Source of the DNA: Monodelphis domestica
Lineage: Eukaryota; Chordata; Mammalia; Didelphimorphia; Didelphidae
Length of the DNA: 64,000 bases
Direction of reading: 5' to 3'
Assembly: GCF_027887165.1 (NCBI RefSeq)
Contig: NC_077232.1
Location: 5,101,895 to 5,165,894, forward strand
A program made the translations under genes and the position numbers. This document shows, in pieces, positions 56,660-64,000 of the stretch (position 1 is its first letter; each line of letters opens with the position of its first letter). The notes under the pieces are model-generated. The model saw nothing but the letters and a program-made list of their open reading frames with translations, ran no database searches and was not told where the DNA came from.

Positions 56660-57120
56660 CGCCCGCCCCCGGACGGCATTCGCCCAATCACCTTTCAGGC
56701 GCCGCCCCCAGAGTCACGCTCATTGGGGGGAATCTCCCAGCCCTAATTTCTATTGGGTTTCCCGGAGGTTGCAGAAGCCTTCCGTCCATTGGGCGAGAGC
56801 GTCCATCAATCAAATACTCAGAGCGCATTCTTTTCCTATGGACTTGACGGATCCGGAAGCTCGGGCTGGAGGGGTCGGAAAACAGCAAATGAGAAGTAGG
56901 AAGAAGACTCTCGAGTTCCCCTTCCGCCTTAGCAACAGCGGAGCCCCGAGTTGACAGACAAGTCGATCGCCCAGTCGGTATACACGCTGCTTTTTAAAAA
57001 TAAATCGAGCTTGGCCAATCCCAGTTTCCAAGCAGGCAGCCAATGAAGACCCGACGATGCGGGCGGAGGCAGGCGGGCGGGCGGGCCTCGAGCGGGGACG
57101 CTGGGCCACGATGACGTGAT
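56660..57120. promoter_or_regulatory. PPP6R3: PPP6R3 promoter region with CCAAT cluster and CRE-like site
   Basis: There is no TATA box. CCAAT/ATTGG motifs lie at 56683-56687, 56722-56726, 56752-56756, 56788-56792, 57015-57019 and 57040-57044. The first four are spaced 30-39 bp, about three helical turns, as in NF-Y-driven promoters. A TGACGTGA element at 57112-57119 fits ATF/CREB or USF. The outer pair of CCAAT boxes and the CRE-like site lie nearer the tRNA gene and could serve divergent plus-strand transcription. Factor names come from motif knowledge, not from binding data. Confidence 0.65.
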
Positions 57121-57158
57121 CCGAATGTGTGCAACCACGCGCTATCACTTCCCGGCAC

Positions 57159-57231
57159 GGGGAATTAGCTCAAATGGTAGAGCGCTCGCTTAGCATGCGA
57201 GAGGTAGCGGGATCGATGCCCGCATTCTCCA
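57159..57231 (+). tRNA. TRNAA-AGC: tRNA-Ala (anticodon AGC)
   Basis: This 73-nt sequence folds into a complete cloverleaf. The acceptor stem GGGGAAT pairs with ATTCTCC (one G-T pair), the D arm is GCTC/GAGC, the anticodon stem CTCGC/GCGAG encloses loop TTAGCAT, and the T arm is GCGGG/CCCGC. The anticodon AGC is at 57192-57194, reading alanine GCU and, after A34-to-inosine editing, GCC and GCA. The variable loop is short and there is no intron. A and B boxes are internal, and a pol III stop (TTTT, 57239-57242) follows within 10 bp. The sequence looks identical in kind to human tRNA-Ala-AGC genes. It has no A tail and lacks the SINE body found elsewhere here, so it is a real gene rather than a SINE head. 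It lies in a CpG island 0.5 kb from the PPP6R3 promoter, typical of active tRNA genes. Confidence 0.96.
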
Positions 57232-57238
57232 GCCTCGC

Positions 57239-57242
57239 TTTT
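57239..57242 (+). terminator. pol III terminator of tRNA-Ala
   Basis: A run of four T residues, eight bases after the tRNA 3' end, is the standard minimal pol III termination signal. Confidence 0.8.
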
Positions 57243-57639
57243 GGCGGGGGAACGGAGGGGCCCGAGGCGCGGGGCATTCGACCTCGGTGGTCACCGTTCC
57301 CCCTTTTGCCGCGGGCGCCCCTTAAATACACAACCGTCATAATGGGGGCTCGCGCGCTCTCATTTTACCCTAGGGGAGATGGAAGTCGAGAAAAAGCGGA
57401 TCCCCTCCCGGGTTCCGATCGCGGTCCGAGGCTTCCCGGAGTCCCTCAATGCGCAGGCTCGACTCTGCCCCGCGGTGGGGGGTGGGGAGTGGGTGCCAAG
57501 TTCGAATGCTGCCTCGAGCCCTGGGTAGAGGGCTCCATCTGGTAGAGACCAGCCCCGCCAGGGGTCGTGGGGATCGAGGATTGATCCGTCTACAAATCTG
57601 CCCAAGTTCCTGCCAGCGCTGAGAATCCCAGGGGAGCCT

Positions 57640-57740
57640 GAGCCCCCTGGGCTAACCTAGGCGGGGGCAGGGACTGTGGTCACCCCCGTTTTAAAGGTGA
57701 GACAGGCAGGGTGAAGTGACTAGCCCAGGGTCACCCAGTT
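57640..57740 (-). mobile_element. MIR-type SINE remnant
   Basis: Reverse core: acccccgttttaaaggtgag, gtgactagcccagggtcacc. Confidence 0.6.
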
Positions 57741-58619
57741 AGGAAGTCTGTTTCAGTGCAGTGGGTGGAGCCAGGGCCCAAAGTCAGGGAGACCCCCCCA
57801 AAGATGGGGCCAGACTGAAGCAGCGATATAGACAAACAGACCTGTGGGTGCTGCACCTCCTGGGGTCACCCATCCTACAGCAGCCAGGGCTTTGGGGTGA
57901 CGGAGAGTTGGGGAAGCCCCGTCCCATCCCTCCTGGGCCCCCCACGGTCCATCGCCCCCATATCAGGGGCGGAACCTTTCCTGGGTCTGTTAGCTGGGGG
58001 GGGGGGCAAGACTGGGGGGGCCTCCCTGCAGGGTCCCCCTGAGGCTGACGGCCCCAGAAGGAGCCCCATGTGACCCGGTGAGGCCCCAGGCTCCAGCTCC
58101 TCCCAGGACTCTCGATCCCCTCCTCCATCCCCCTTCCTGGGTGCAGGCCGGCCCCTAGCGGGGCGCTGCAGGAGGAAGCGGGCAGAGCCGGAGCCGGGTC
58201 TGTCCCAGGAACAAGGCAGCTGCGGAAGAGGATGAGGAGGACCCAGCCTGCCGCGCCCTGTCCTGTCGGCCTGGGAAGCTGGGGGGGGGGGGGGGGGGGG
58301 GCGGGGGCGGGCAGGGCCTTCCCTGCCAGAGAAGGGGGGGTGACTGCAGGGGGCCCGAGGAGGCTCCCGCCCACCCTCGGGCCAGCTTCCCGGCCAGCCT
58401 GAGCTCCCTGCAGGACTTTGTGAGGGGGGAGGGGGCGGCAACCTTCATAGTGATAACTAGGAATGACACCCTCACTCTCACTCCGCAGCCCCCACTGGCT
58501 CCCCTTTGCCTCCTTTTGGTTTTCGTGCTGGGGGCCCCCAGGCCTGGGCCCCGACCCCTGCCCTTCCCCTCACCCCACTCCCGGGCCATCAGACAAAGCC
58601 TTCCCTTCTCTCTCCTCTC
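57741..58619. other. GC-rich intergenic DNA with G-run
   Basis: CpG density is lower than in the island. A 21-base G-run starts at 58281 and a shorter one lies at 57996-58005. The large frames on both strands are GC artefacts without family resemblance. Confidence 0.5.
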
Positions 58620-58700
58620 ACTGTTAAGTGACTTGGCCAAGGTCATACAGCCCGTGTGTGGTCGAATTTGAACTCGGATCCCAGGGACTCTTTTCTGCAA
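58620..58700 (-). mobile_element. MIR-type SINE remnant
   Basis: Reverse core: aagtgacttggccaaggtca, gaatttgaactcggatccc. Confidence 0.6.
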
Positions 58701-59818
58701 TGCCCTCCGCTGCTGAGGGCAGCTCCAGGCGGAGGCTGAGTGACCAGCCCTGGCACCGACTGAATGGAGTTAGAGGAGGGCAGCTGCCAGCCCAGGGCAG
58801 GGAGAGGGGGCTAGAAGGGAGCCCCCACCGGGGCCAGGCCTCCCCTGCTTGTCGGGGACTCTCCTGATCTCCGCCAGCGGACCAGGGGCCCATCTGCAGG
58901 GACTCCAGGTGGCCTGAAGAGGAGGCAGCGAGGACTGCTCCCAGTCACACAGACCATAATAAGCAGGATCTGAACCCGACACCTTCCCCAGGGCTCCCTG
59001 AGGTGGCGCTTGTGTCCCGTGGGGAAGCCTTTGGTCCCAGGCAGGGCACCTCAGGGACATCAATAGGAACACCCTGAGCCCTGGAGACTTTTCATCCCAG
59101 TAACTGGGACAAGGCCACCAGGGAGTCCTGGGTTCAAATCCTGCTTCAGCTAACCAGCTGCCCACGTAGAGACAAGTTTGTTAACCTGTCAAGCCTCAGA
59201 CAGCGAGTATGGAAGGAATCGGTCTGGTTTCTGGGCCGGCCTCCACCCCCTCAGCAGGTCCACAGGAAGTTCTGCTCCCCAAAGAACCAGGCAACTGGTC
59301 AGGGTCCGTCTACTCTGGATTCGAACCCAGATCTCCGGATGACTCCTGGGCTGAAATCTCTCACCTTGGCTCCGCCTGGCCTCAGAAAGGGGGAGTCTGG
59401 AGCAGACAGAGCCTGAGGGGGGATGGAATGGGGACGGGAGCAAAGGCGGAGAGGGCAGGAGGGGAGTCCCGGCTCTCCCCCAGGGCTAAGGGACACCGCT
59501 GGCCCTCCTGAGCTTCCTGTGGGCCCCTCCAAGGCCCAGGCCACACCCGAGCCCCTTCCTGGAGGAGGGCCTCCCAAGAAATCTCCGGCCTGGACCAGGG
59601 AGGTTTGGCCACTGGATGGCAGCCGCCACCAAGAGCCCAGAGCAGCACCAGGGACTGCCTGGCTGTGGGCGGGACTGCAGGCGGCCATTCTCATCCGCTG
59701 GGCAGAGCTGGCTCAGAGTCCAGCCAGCTCCGTTCTAGCCCCGGAGGATCCCGGCACCCAGAACAGGGCCAGGGCTGGCATTGTGAGGGCAGCCGAGGCA
59801 AGAACGCCCCACAAGGGA
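58701..59818. other. Intergenic DNA with SINE traces
   Basis: Short CORE-SINE scraps near 58935-58990 (cccagtcacacagacc), 59118-59210 (cctgggttcaaatcctgc) and 59310-59345 (ggattcgaacccagatctcc). No gene supported. Confidence 0.45.
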
Positions 59819-59997
59819 CGGGGGCGGCCAGGTGGTGCACTGGACCCGGAGTCAAGAAGCTTCAGCCCATTGGCTGCGTGACCCTGGGCAAGTCCCTGCA
59901 CCCCGTTTGCCTCAGTTTCCTCATTTGCAGAAGGAAACAGCCAACCACTCCAGTGTCTTTGCCAAGAAAAGCCCAAGTGAGGTGAGAAGAGTAAAGG
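59819..59997 (+). mobile_element. Mar1-type CORE-SINE
   Basis: caggtggtgcactggacccg, ggctgcgtgaccctgggcaa, gcctcagtttcctcatttgc, actccagtgtctttgccaag. Diverged at the 3' end. Confidence 0.82.
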
Positions 59998-60029
59998 GGA
60001 AGATGCTGTCAGGAAACAATGGCCAGGAC

Positions 60030-60500
60030 GTTTTACAGTTAAAGAAGATTCGGAGGTGGCTGAAGGGCAACAACAGGAAGAGAGGAGGGAGGGAGGGAGG
60101 ACGCGGGCAGCACTTGGGGAATGAGGAAAGGATTCCAGCAGAAGCTGGTACATGAGCTTCATCCTAAAGGAAAAGTGGGAGTCCGGGGCAGAAGAAAAGG
60201 AGGGTGCTTCAGGCATGGGGCACAGCCAGCACAAAGGCTTGGTATGAAGAACAGAGAGGAGGAGGTGATGTCCAAAGAGCTAGGAAAAAGAGTGGGGCAG
60301 AAAGGGAAGGGTTTTAGGAGCGGAGCAGAGGAATTTCTTTCCTATCCTAGCAGCAACAAGGCGCCTCTGGAGTTGACCAAGCAGGAACCATGGAAGATCC
60401 CACCATCATCAGTGTAGGATAGACTGGAGTGGGAGGAGACGAGAGGCAGAGTAGCAGTCTGAAAGCTGCTGCCCTAATCTGGGGAGAGCTGACGGGGACC
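60030..60500 (-). mobile_element. L2/L3 LINE fragment
   Basis: Reverse text: aggattccagcagaagctgg, gcttcaggcatggggcacag, cagccagcacaaaggcttgg. Confidence 0.6.
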
Positions 60501-60838
60501 TCTCTCCCTCTTGTTCCCACGGGGATTCCAAGTTGCTTTGGCTTCTGTCCAAAAGACCCCCTGGAGGGTCCTCCCTGCAGGAGGGGTCATGCAGAGGCAG
60601 GCTCTCTGCTCAGCCAAGCCAAATGCATTGTGGGTAGATGGAGCAAGGATCCAAAGTGTCCACTCTTGGGTCTGCCGAGAGGAAGTGGAAGGTGGCAGAG
60701 TGGTCCTGGAGGAGCTGCATCCTGGCTTTCAAATCACCCTGTGACTGAGAGTCAAATTAGACAGGTGTAACCTGCTTTGGCCACAGAGAGCACCATAGAA
60801 AGGTGATGGTGATGAAGGTAATGATGGGCATGATGAAA
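60501..60838. other. Intergenic, nothing recognised
   Basis: No supported feature. Confidence 0.4.
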
Positions 60839-60900
60839 GGGATCTAGGCAGCTCAGGGGATTGAGAGTGTAGCCGAGAGATGGGAGGTCCTGGGTTCAAG
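60839..60900 (+). mobile_element. WSINE1-type SINE, left part (split by L1 tail)
   Basis: tctaggcagctcaggggatt, gagatgggaggtcctgggtt; continues at 61040. Confidence 0.82.
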
Positions 60901-60911
60901 AATTCTGGCCT

Positions 60912-61039
60912 TAAAGGAGAGCCATAACCTGAATCATTGCCTGGGGGGAGAGGGAGGGAGAAAAGCTGAATTCTAAAATGTCGAAAAACAATTGTCAAAA
61001 ATTATTTCTACATATACGTGAAAAAGAAAAGAAAGAAGG
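60912..61039 (+). mobile_element. L1 3' tail inserted in SINE
   Basis: Ends with the L1 terminus: ggggggagagggaggg, gaattctaaaatgtcg, acaattgtcaaaaattattt, ctacatatacgtg, then an A/G-rich tail. Near-matching repeats aattctggcct (60901-60911) and aaatctggcct (61040-61050) flank it. Confidence 0.75.
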
Positions 61040-61165
61040 AAATCTGGCCTCAGGTACTCCCTAGCAGGGAGACCCTGGACAAGTCACCTAATCCCCATTG
61101 CCTCACACAATTTTCTGCCTTGGAACCAATGCACAGGATTGATTCTAAGAAGGAAGGTAATAAAT
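61040..61165 (+). mobile_element. WSINE1-type SINE, right part
   Basis: aaatctggcctcaggtactc, ttctgccttggaaccaatgc, gattgattctaagaaggaag. Confidence 0.82.
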
Positions 61166-61304
61166 AAATAATGGTGGTGGTGGTTATGCTAGTGATGATG
61201 ATGGGGGAGGGGTTTGCCTGATTCCATCTTAGGCTCTCCGATTTTACTCTCTATATACTTTCCTGGTGACCCTGCTCTCTCCCAGTTTTAAAGAGTAGCC
61301 ACAT
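61166..61304. other. Intergenic; short TGG/ATG simple repeat
   Basis: A taaa tail and (tgg)n/(atg)n run at 61160-61203, then unassigned sequence. Confidence 0.5.
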
Positions 61305-61690
61305 GGGTACAATCGAATGTAATGGACTTCTCTACTAGCAGCAATGCAATGATCCAGAACATTCCAGAGGAATTTATGAGAAAGATGCTAACCACATCCA
61401 GAGGAAGAACTGTGGGAGCAGAAACACAGAAGAAAAACAACTGCTTGATCACATGGGTGGATGGCGATAGGATCCTGGATGTAGACTCTAAATGATCACC
61501 TTAATGCAAATATCAATAATATGGAAATAGGTCTGGATTGATGACACATGTCAAACCCGGTGGAATTGCTTGTCGGCTATGGGAAGGGGGGGGGGGGAAG
61601 GGAGGGAAAGAACATGAATCATGGAACCATGGGGAAATACTCTAAATTAATTAATTACATAAACATTTTCAATTAAAAAACTAAAAATAA
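61305..61690 (+). mobile_element. L1 3' UTR, younger subfamily
   Basis: Near-consensus marsupial L1 3' end: gtacaatcgaatgtaatgga, acatccagaggaagaactgt, gagcagaaacacagaagaaa, ggtggaattgcttgtcggc, G-run 61586-61598, ctaaattaattaattac. Imperfect duplications (aaagagtagccaca / aaagaatagtaaca) flank it. Confidence 0.92.
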
Positions 61691-61724
61691 GATAAAAAAA
61701 GAATAGTAACAAGCAGATGGCTCC

Positions 61725-62500
61725 CAAATCCATCTCTCCAGCCGCCGTCTCCTCCTGAGGCTCCGTTTCACCAAGCGCCTACTGCATGTTTCCAGCCAGA
61801 TGCCCAGAAGAGGTCTCAAGGTTGTCGTGAACTCGGTATCTTCCCCCACCAGCCTGGCCGTGTTCTGAGCTTCTCCGTTTCTGCTTAAGGCCCGGCTCTT
61901 CTTTCAAGCTCAAGCCCACATATACAATAAGTCACCGGATCATACTATTCTGCCCTTAGAGCCTCTCCCATGTCCTTTCTCTTCTCTGCCCCAGACACCC
62001 CCTAATTCAGCCTGTCAGGACCTCCCCACTGGCCAGTTACAACAGCTTCCTGGCTGGTCTCTCCCTTATCTAATGCATCTTTCCCAAAGCAGCAGAGATG
62101 ATTTTCCAAAAGAAGAAATAACCCCCACGAGGGTGCCCAATGAACTACAGCAGTCCCCTGTGACGCCCAGGCTTAGAGACTCATTTGTCATTTGAAACTC
62201 TTCCTCATTAGACCCCAATTGCCTTTCCAATCTATTGCCCATCATGCCCTTCTCCTGACACTGTGTTTAGCCAAGCTGGTCTCTCTGATCCCCTGCCCCA
62301 CCATGTGGTAGCCTAATGCCTGCCTTGGCCCTGGCTGGCTCTGCTGCCTGGATCTCACTCTCTTCTCCTGGTCCTCGGAATCTCTGGCTTCCTTCAAGGC
62401 ACAGAGCAGGCAGCACCTCCTCAGTGAGATCTTTCCTAATCTCTCCAACCATTGGAGTCCCCCCTCCAGGCACCTTGGATTCATTCTGCAGATAACATGG
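61725..62500 (+). mobile_element. L2/L3 LINE, 3' region
   Basis: Sense text: atggctcccaaatccatctc, agatgcccagaagaggtctc, cctggctggtctctccctta, ctctggcttccttcaaggca, tgagatctttcctaatctct. Confidence 0.72.
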
Positions 62501-62552
62501 TATAATATTATATTATATAATGGAATTCTAGAAACACCATATTATATAGTCA

Positions 62553-62574
62553 CACACACACACACGCGCACCCC
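62553..62574. repeat. (AC)n microsatellite
   Basis: About ten CA dinucleotides with a terminal cgcgca. Confidence 0.9.
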
Positions 62575-62689
62575 GCCTACTGCAGGCAGCCTATCAGCCT
62601 TTTAGGTGCAAAGACCATATTTTCACTTTAGGATCACTTTAATGGGAGGAAAATTTCCCCATTCTACTTCTCCCCCCTTCTTTCGTGTC

Positions 62690-63125
62690 TCCCCTTTCTC
62701 ACTCCTTCGCTCCAACATAATTGATTCACACTCATGTTTTCTATGGAGACGCCTTCTAACTCCCCAAAGGATAAAGTTCTAAGGAGTTACAGGTATCATC
62801 TTCCCATGAGGGAATGTAAACAATTTAGCTTTATTGAGTTCCTTATGATTACTCTTTCATGTTTACCTTTGTATGCTTCTCAGTCTTGAGTCCTAGTGTC
62901 CAATTTTCTATTCAGCTCTGGGCTTTTCGTCAGGAATACCTGTAAGTCCTTTATTTCATTGAATACCCATTTTATTCCCTCTGAAGAATTATACTTAAGT
63001 TTTGCTGAGTAAATTATTCTTGGTTGTAAGGTTAGCTCCTTTGCCCTCTGGAATATTATATTCCAAGCCCTCCAATCCTTTAATGTAGAAGCAGCTAAAT
63101 CTTGTATGTTCCTGACTGTGGCTCC
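62690..63125 (-). mobile_element. L1-type LINE fragment, left part (split by LTR)
   Basis: Reverse L1-like text: ttttctattcagctctgggc, tttcgtcaggaatacctg, cttaagttttgctgag, aatattatattccaagccct. Resumes at 63886. Exact L1 subfamily or HAL1 kinship is not settled. Confidence 0.65.
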
Positions 63126-63885
63126 TGTGAAGATTGGATTTAGCTGTCTCCTGATTGTAACAATGAAGATACTTAGCTCTTCCTTTATTGGAAAGATTGA
63201 ATTGTAATCCACAATCTATTTTTAGATTTTGATCTACAAAAAGGTGGTAACTCAGTATTTAAAGTAGATCTACCCATTTTAACTACAAAAAAGGTATTAA
63301 GTAACTACAAAAGGTGAACTAACCAAAAAAGGTGTTAAGCAACCCCAAAAGATATAACCGAAGAAGGTATGAACGAAAGAATGGGCAGACCTGGGGGAAA
63401 GTGTCTGATGTGATTGGTAGATGTGAAATTTAGGGAAGGTGACACAAGAGAAAAAGATCTTTAAAAAGAGACCCAGAGGGCAGAAGAGGAGATATTCGAT
63501 TGAATAATCAATTTGAGGAGATCGAAGAGCTCTCTGACTTGGAGGAGAGACTAGAAGACAGACACCCAGACAGTCACCATTGGTGAGTGAAAGGCTGACT
63601 TAGTGACCCCCACCTTTCTGGAGACATAAAGCCTCCAGGAAAGGACCATCATCTTGAGACTCTTTTCCCTGATTTGGGCCTTAGTATTTCTACCTGACTA
63701 AGAGGAAGCCAGAGTTTACTCTCTCTCTCCCCTTTTCTCTCTTCCTTAATATCTTCCCTCTATTGTAAATAAACTACCATAAATTCCATTTACTTTAAAG
63801 TAATTCATTTTGGGGATTTAGAAATTAAATCCCTGGCAACCACCTAACTAATATATTCAGAGGCCAACCACAATTAAATTCAACA
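63126..63885 (+). mobile_element. Solo LTR fossil with 4-bp target duplication
   Basis: This 760-bp element begins TGTGAAG and ends TTCAACA, near-inverse ends as in retroviral LTRs. It carries a CCAAT-type motif near 63413, a TATA-like ttaaaaag near 63464 and aataaac near 63767. The 4-bp duplication ctcc flanks it at 63122-63125 and 63886-63889. It splits a LINE and has no internal region, so it is a solo LTR left by recombination. ERV class I is likely from the 4-bp duplication. Confidence 0.72.
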
Positions 63886-64000
63886 CTCCACAATATCTGA
63901 ATTCTTTATTTTTGGCTGTTCGTGATTTTCTCTCCCTGACCTGGGAATTCTAAAATTTGGCTATAATATTCCCAAGAGTTTTCATTTTTGGATCGCTTTC
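63886..64000 (-). mobile_element. L1-type LINE fragment, right part, runs off edge
   Basis: Reverse L1-like text: tctgaattctttatttttgg, gacctgggaattctaaaatt, agagttttcatttttggatc. It continues beyond the window. Confidence 0.65.

Larger units (their letters stand above)
55800..57500. promoter_or_regulatory. CpG island over PPP6R3 promoter and tRNA-Ala
   Basis: The stretch is strongly GC-rich with dense CG dinucleotides, especially 56.2-56.65 and 57.04-57.5 kb, against a CG-poor window. It covers exon 1, the CCAAT cluster and the tRNA gene. A CRE half-type site (ACGTCA at 56312-56317) lies in the start of intron 1. Open frames of 100-190 codons in all frames here reflect GC content, not genes. 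Edges are estimated by eye. Confidence 0.75.

Noticed and set aside
57784-58700. Long minus-strand frames with proline runs
   Set aside because: They cross the G/C homopolymer and a MIR remnant; low complexity explains them.
57501-62690. Search for the 3' end of LRP5, expected upstream of PPP6R3 from human gene order
   Set aside because: No LRP5-like exon (PPPSP motifs, terminal exon) was seen; the region is repeats and GC-rich DNA. LRP5 probably lies beyond the window.
62880-63212. 110-codon minus-strand frame
   Set aside because: It crosses the junction between the LINE fragment and the LTR, so it is a chance fusion of two elements.
1-64000. CRISPR arrays, bacterial operons, phage or plasmid features
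   Set aside because: None present; direct repeats found are SINE copies, target duplications or simple repeats in a mammalian genome.

Overview
The window is mammalian nuclear DNA, almost certainly from a marsupial. The coding exons match vertebrate PPP6R3. The interspersed repeats are marsupial in kind: many tRNA-headed SINEs of the WSINE1/SINE1_MD type with an RTE-like tail, Mar1-type CORE-SINEs, L1 copies with the marsupial L1 3' end, and long decayed CR1-clade (L2/L3) LINEs. Two hAT transposons resemble SPIN and OC1, families reported as horizontally acquired in opossum and/or Tasmanian-devil lineages, so a didelphid or dasyurid is a reasonable guess. I cannot name the species from sequence alone.

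The only protein-coding gene I can support is PPP6R3, regulatory subunit 3 of protein phosphatase 6, on the minus strand. Its CpG-island promoter and non-coding exon 1 lie near 56.5-56.7 kb. Four coding exons follow at 10008-10234, 7548-7734, 4063-4200 and 806-871. They give the first 206 residues, the start of the SAPS domain, and the gene runs off the left edge. Intron 1 is about 46 kb and fills most of the window. About 500 bp upstream of the promoter is an intact tRNA-Ala(AGC) gene on the plus strand. Between and around the two are six CCAAT boxes and a CRE-like site.

Layout: 1-10.2 kb holds the coding exons, with one complete SINE in intron 2 and another in intron 3 and a target-site-flanked L1 piece in intron 3. 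10.2-56.5 kb is intron 1: L2/L3 LINEs (notably 39.6-42.1 and 47.9-51.1 kb), MIR/Mar1 SINEs, L1 fragments at 14, 33, 37, 39, 40-41.6 and 45-46 kb, LTR fossils at about 13.4-13.9 and 17.6-17.9 kb, a SPIN-like hAT element at 15.7-16.4 kb, a second hAT MITE at 20.3 kb, an OC1-like hAT inside a SINE at 43.3 kb, a pyrimidine microsatellite at 27 kb, and an unassigned 118-bp inverted repeat at 34.9/35.6 kb. 55.8-57.5 kb is the CpG island with promoter and tRNA. 57.5-64 kb is intergenic DNA, GC-rich then repeat-rich, ending in an L1-type fragment split by a solo LTR with a 4-bp target duplication. LRP5, which lies upstream of PPP6R3 in human, is not visible here.

I see no bacterial-type operon, CRISPR array or clearly new gene system. 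The unusual material is the nested transposon history, two 3'-truncated L1 insertions with target duplications, the young inverted repeat, and the promoter/tRNA arrangement.
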